The notes below the pieces were generated by a model, which worked only from the letters and a program-made list of their open reading frames with translations, was not told the origin of the DNA and did not search any database. Of a DNA stretch of 64,000 nucleotides, positions 61,396 to 64,000 are shown piece by piece (position 1 is the first letter of the stretch; each line of letters opens with the position of its first letter). This DNA is from Bacteroidales bacterium UBA1410. Its GTDB lineage: Bacteria > Bacteroidota > Bacteroidia > Bacteroidales > Dysgonomonadaceae. The DNA lies in NCBI GenBank assembly GCA_002305015.1, contig DBPW01000033.1:164239-228238 (forward strand), read 5' to 3'. The position numbers and the translations under genes are program-made.

Positions 61396-62733
61396 TCAAT
61401 TATTTTCATCCTCGGAAAACATTTCTCCAAGAATATTACCCATTTTAGAGAAAAAACTGTCCGTACGCTTTTTCTCTTCACTGTTTTTCTCCGTTTTCTT
61501 TTTATCGCCTTTTCTTTTCCGGTCGCTCGTCTTTTTAGAAAAATCCTGTTCCTCCTGCATGGTTTTCTCGCTTGCTGTTTCAAGAACCGGTTTTTTTTCG
61601 CAATCTTCTGTTCCAAACAACAACAATCCCAAAGCCTGTGTCAGAGATGGATCATTTGCCAATTCCGGGAAATTGTTGATGAAGGACTTTTTAGCCGATG
61701 CTTGTCGTACCGGCATTTTCAATTTTTCGGTGAGATAAATATCGAGATTCTTCAATTGCGAGGCTCCTCCTGTCATCACGATTCCGGCACCCAATTGTCC
61801 GGCATAGCCCGACAATTCGATTTGTTTCTTTAAATTGGCCACAATCTCATCAATCCGCATCCTTATGACTTTATTGAGTTCCACCAAATCGATATCCGGT
61901 TTAGAGAAAAAAGGAGAGGAAAGTAAATTATCCTGATTCTCGTGTGCTTTACCGAATTTGATTTTATACTGTTCGGCATCGCTTTCAATGAAATTCAATT
62001 CGCAGATATCTTTTGTGATGGTACGTCCTCCGAAAGGAACGACCACCATTCTTCGTAAAATACCTCCTTTGTAGATGGACAATGTAGTAGTACCTGCACC
62101 AAAATCAATGAAAGCACAGCCCAATTCTTTTTCTTCTTCATTCAATGCAATAGCTGCCGAAGCCAATGCTCCCACGGTATAACCGGCAATATCCACTTGG
62201 GTTCTATCCCGAATACTTTTTTGGATATTGGCGATGATGTTAGGGCGTCCGACAATCATTTTATAATTGGCTTCTATGGTAGAACACGCAATACCAACAG
62301 GATTTTTTTCGGGTTTCCCGTCCAAAAAATATTCCACATCGGCAATAGCATATCGTCCGGTCATCTCGGGATTGTATTTCTCTGCTTCCTTGCGAAGCTG
62401 AGCAATAATCTCAGCCGTAACGATTCCTGAAGGGGGAAGTTGCATTCTTTCCCTGAAATCGACAGTATGCAGCGATTGTCCTGCTATAGGAATATACACT
62501 TTACCAATTTTCCTGCCCAGTTTGTTCTCGAGTAAACTGACCAGCTTACGAACTTTAGCCCCGGTTTCTTCTATATTATATACCAACCCGCGACGAATGC
62601 ATTGATCGGACGGAATGGTTTCACACGCCAATATAGAAATGACATTATTTTCATTCCTGCGTCCGACCACTCCGGTAATTTTTGAAGTTCCCAAATCAAT
62701 GGCTGCAATAAATCCTGTTTCTGATTGTATCAT
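61396..62733 (-). CDS. ftsA: Cell division protein FtsA
   Basis: The 445-residue actin-like ATPase has the phosphate 1 loop AAIDLGTSKITGVVG, phosphate 2 FIDFGAGTTTLSIYKGG and the adenosine motif GIVMTGGASQLKNLD. The SHS2-type 1C domain lies between about residues 85 and 170 (IPIAGQSLHTVDFRERMQL). The C-terminal tail is highly charged (SDRKRKGDKKKTEK) and ends with an amphipathic helix (FFSKMGNILGEMF) that should bind the membrane and hold FtsZ there. It lies between ftsQ and ftsZ. Confidence 0.97.
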   Translation of the reverse strand: MIQSETGFIAAIDLGTSKITGVVGRRNENNVISILACETIPSDQCIRRGLVYNIEETGAKVRKLVSLLENKLGRKIGKVYIPIAGQSLHTVDFRERMQLPPSGIVTAEIIAQLRKEAEKYNPEMTGRYAIADVEYFLDGKPEKNPVGIACSTIEANYKMIVGRPNIIANIQKSIRDRTQVDIAGYTVGALASAAIALNEEEKELGCAFIDFGAGTTTLSIYKGGILRRMVVVPFGGRTITKDICELNFIESDAEQYKIKFGKAHENQDNLLSSPFFSKPDIDLVELNKVIRMRIDEIVANLKKQIELSGYAGQLGAGIVMTGGASQLKNLDIYLTEKLKMPVRQASAKKSFINNFPELANDPSLTQALGLLLFGTEDCEKKPVLETASEKTMQEEQDFSKKTSDRKRKGDKKKTEKNSEEKKRTDSFFSKMGNILGEMFSEDENN

Positions 62734-62836
62734 ACCTTAATATAAACGACATTAAGACCGGATTGTTTTTCATCAAACGCTTCGGCACTTATTTTTGTTT
62801 TACACACGTATTCATTTTCATAGGAGAAAATGCGAA

Positions 62837-63568
62837 TTATTTTTTTGTACACACCACCTGATTATCGAACGAAAGATTGATTTCTGAGTAACGATTCCAT
62901 CCCACTACATTTAGCCCTTTTTTTACAAAAAGTGCGAATTTTTCCAATTTAGCAGGATAATTATCCAGGGTTCCCAATAGGATACGAAAATCTCCCGCTC
63001 GAGGAATCAGTTCGACTTTCTCGTTTTTTCTCACCACAATTTGTTCTATCCAGGCATCCCAATCGGGATTTTCATACAAAAATTTGGCGAAATCATACAA
63101 CTTACCTTTGGCAAATTCTTTACTTATATCGCCTGTTGCAATAGGAACATATACGGTAAAACGACTCGAAGTCGGCATTATTTCTCGATTTTTGTCGACG
63201 TAAAAATCTCCCTCTGTGTCAGAAATAACACGGAGAATAGGGCTTCGCTGATAAATATTGACTATTACCGAACCATTAGAAGTAGAATACACTTCTGCAG
63301 ACTTCACCAGTTTGTTGGCCATAATCGCAGTTTGGATATCAAGTGTATTCACCTCATCCATTTGTTTTCCAACGGGATACAAGTCTTTATTTTTTACCAA
63401 TTGGATAATGTCGTCGGCATGCACAAATCGGTTTTCCGAGCTATCTTTTATGAAAACCTCAAAACGCGTACATACCTGATTTTGCGATGAATTTCTAAAA
63501 TAAAATGCTGCAAAAACAAGGTATCCCATTATCACCAATGAAACCAATATAATCAGAAATTTCTTCAT
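62837..63568 (-). CDS. ftsQ: Cell division protein FtsQ/DivIB
   Basis: The 243-residue bitopic protein has a short cytoplasmic start, a transmembrane helix (about 5-27, LIILVSLVIMGYLVFAAFYF), a POTRA domain (about 35-110, VHADDIIQLVKNKDLYPVG) and a beta domain (VIVNIYQRSPILRVI, DFYVDKNREIMP, NWIDVKF-like ends). It links the divisome in the periplasm. A -7 match (TAACTTTG on the minus strand, 63593-63586) lies about 20 bp upstream of the start, suggesting an internal promoter for ftsQAZ. It follows murC by 51 bp. Confidence 0.9.
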   Translation of the reverse strand: MKKFLIILVSLVIMGYLVFAAFYFRNSSQNQVCTRFEVFIKDSSENRFVHADDIIQLVKNKDLYPVGKQMDEVNTLDIQTAIMANKLVKSAEVYSTSNGSVIVNIYQRSPILRVISDTEGDFYVDKNREIMPTSSRFTVYVPIATGDISKEFAKGKLYDFAKFLYENPDWDAWIEQIVVRKNEKVELIPRAGDFRILLGTLDNYPAKLEKFALFVKKGLNVVGWNRYSEINLSFDNQVVCTKK

Positions 63569-63585
63569 TCGAAGCTATGTGATTG

Positions 63586-63593
63586 CAAAGTTA
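63586..63593 (-). promoter_or_regulatory. Possible internal -7 element before ftsQ
   Basis: CAAAGTTA on the plus strand reads TAACTTTG on the minus strand, fitting TAnnTTTG. No -33 element is seen. Confidence 0.35.
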
Positions 63594-63619
63594 CACTTTA
63601 AAATGAAACCATAAAAAAA

Positions 63620-64000
63620 TTACAATCCCGTGCGATTTCTCTCCGATTTCTCTTTTAAGAGGTTCTCTATGTCGGGCAAAAGTCGATCGATATCGCCTGC
63701 TCCCAATGTTACCAATACTTCAATATTTCTGTCCTTCAATATCGAAAGAAGTTCCGACTTTTTACATAACACTTTGCTCTCTGTCGTAATTTTGTCGAAG
63801 ATAATCTCCGAGGTCACACCTTGAATAGGTTCTTCGCGTGCAGGATAAATATCCAGCAGAATTACCTCATCGAGTTTGGAAAGACTTTGAGCAAAATCTT
63901 CAAAAAAATCTCGTGTGCGCGTATAAAGATGGGGCTGAAAAATCCCCGTTATTTTCTTTGTAGGATACAAAGCCTTGATCGAATCGATGGATTCTGCCAA
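63620..64000 (-). CDS. murC: UDP-N-acetylmuramate--L-alanine ligase, C-terminal part (cut by window end)
   Basis: The visible 126 residues are the end of a Mur ligase: FQPHLYTRTRDFFEDFAQSL, the EVILLDIYPAREEPIQGVTS loop characteristic of MurC, and the LGAGDIDRLLPDI close to the C-terminus. The frame is open to the right edge, so the ATP- and UDP-binding domains lie outside. MurC adds L-Ala to UDP-MurNAc in peptidoglycan synthesis. Its position upstream of ftsQ, ftsA and ftsZ is the usual division-cluster order. Confidence 0.95.
   Translation of the reverse strand: MAESIDSIKALYPTKKITGIFQPHLYTRTRDFFEDFAQSLSKLDEVILLDIYPAREEPIQGVTSEIIFDKITTESKVLCKKSELLSILKDRNIEVLVTLGAGDIDRLLPDIENLLKEKSERNRTGL

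Noticed and set aside
61389..61616. Lys/Arg-rich frame antiparallel in phase to the ftsA 3' end
   Set aside because: It is an alternative frame of the charged FtsA tail on the same strand; no evidence of separate translation.
1..64000. CRISPR arrays, tRNA or rRNA genes, prophage or transposase genes
   Set aside because: I looked for spaced direct repeats, cloverleaf-type sequences with a conserved T-arm, and integrase/transposase motifs and saw none; a tRNAscan and IS search would be needed to be certain.

Overview
The window comes from a Bacteroidota chromosome, most likely order Bacteroidales. The evidence is a SusC/SusD polysaccharide utilization locus, a short 286-residue housekeeping sigma factor, a fused FeoA-FeoB iron transporter, an oadGAB-type sodium pump, EnvC/DUF4292/TPR/dut gene order, and promoters of the Bacteroidota type (TTTG, 19-20 bp, TAnnTTTG) upstream of several genes. 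I saw no tRNA, rRNA, insertion sequence, prophage or CRISPR array. Most of the window is core genome.

Layout. 1-8.7 kb: the 3' part of a DEAD-box RNA helicase gene; greA with an HIT-family gene, preceded by a leader carrying a strong terminator hairpin; a leftward feoAB / FeoB-associated small protein / MATE exporter operon; dgt; and a small membrane protein gene preceded by a promoter and a short structured leader RNA. 8.7-17.8 kb: uvrA (leftward), a cation/proton antiporter with a GHL10-type lipoprotein, an outer-membrane barrel protein and an RlmL-type rRNA methyltransferase. 17.8-34.2 kb: a leftward carbohydrate locus with a 242-residue unknown, a membrane-spanning propeller/LuxR regulator, SusC, SusD, two GH144-type glucanases, a GH3 and a GH43 enzyme, and a decayed lipoprotein gene at the end. 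34.4-38.8 kb: dut, TPR protein, DUF4292 lipoprotein, EnvC-like murein hydrolase activator. 38.9-49.1 kb: OmpA-family protein, RpoD, HtrA protease, a glycosyltransferase, LysA, MiaA, TPM and LemA proteins, AraC-type regulator. 49.8-56 kb: sodium-pumping decarboxylase oadGAB and a calcium-type P-ATPase. 56.4-64 kb: an EF-G paralogue with an elaborate upstream region, a small secreted protein, YqeY, and the division cluster ftsZ, ftsA, ftsQ, murC (cut by the window end).

How the parts fit. The 18-34 kb locus is best read as a glucan utilization system, with beta-1,2-glucan as the leading candidate: the regulator senses an oligosaccharide in the periplasm, SusC/SusD import it, GH144 enzymes cut the chain and GH3 removes glucose. 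A terminator hairpin between susD and the enzymes suggests that the transporter is made in excess over the enzymes. A short palindrome upstream of susC resembles one upstream of the EF-G paralogue gene, which hints at a shared CRP-family carbon-control input.

The least explained signals are in noncoding DNA. greA, the small membrane protein gene and the EF-G paralogue gene each have a promoter element (-7 only for the EF-G gene) followed within about 80 nt by a terminator-like hairpin, while the ompA-like gene has a -7 element and a promoter-proximal hairpin without a U tract. A 400-bp repeat-bearing segment near 49.3-49.7 kb fits no gene. All assignments are by reading the sequence; no database search was run.
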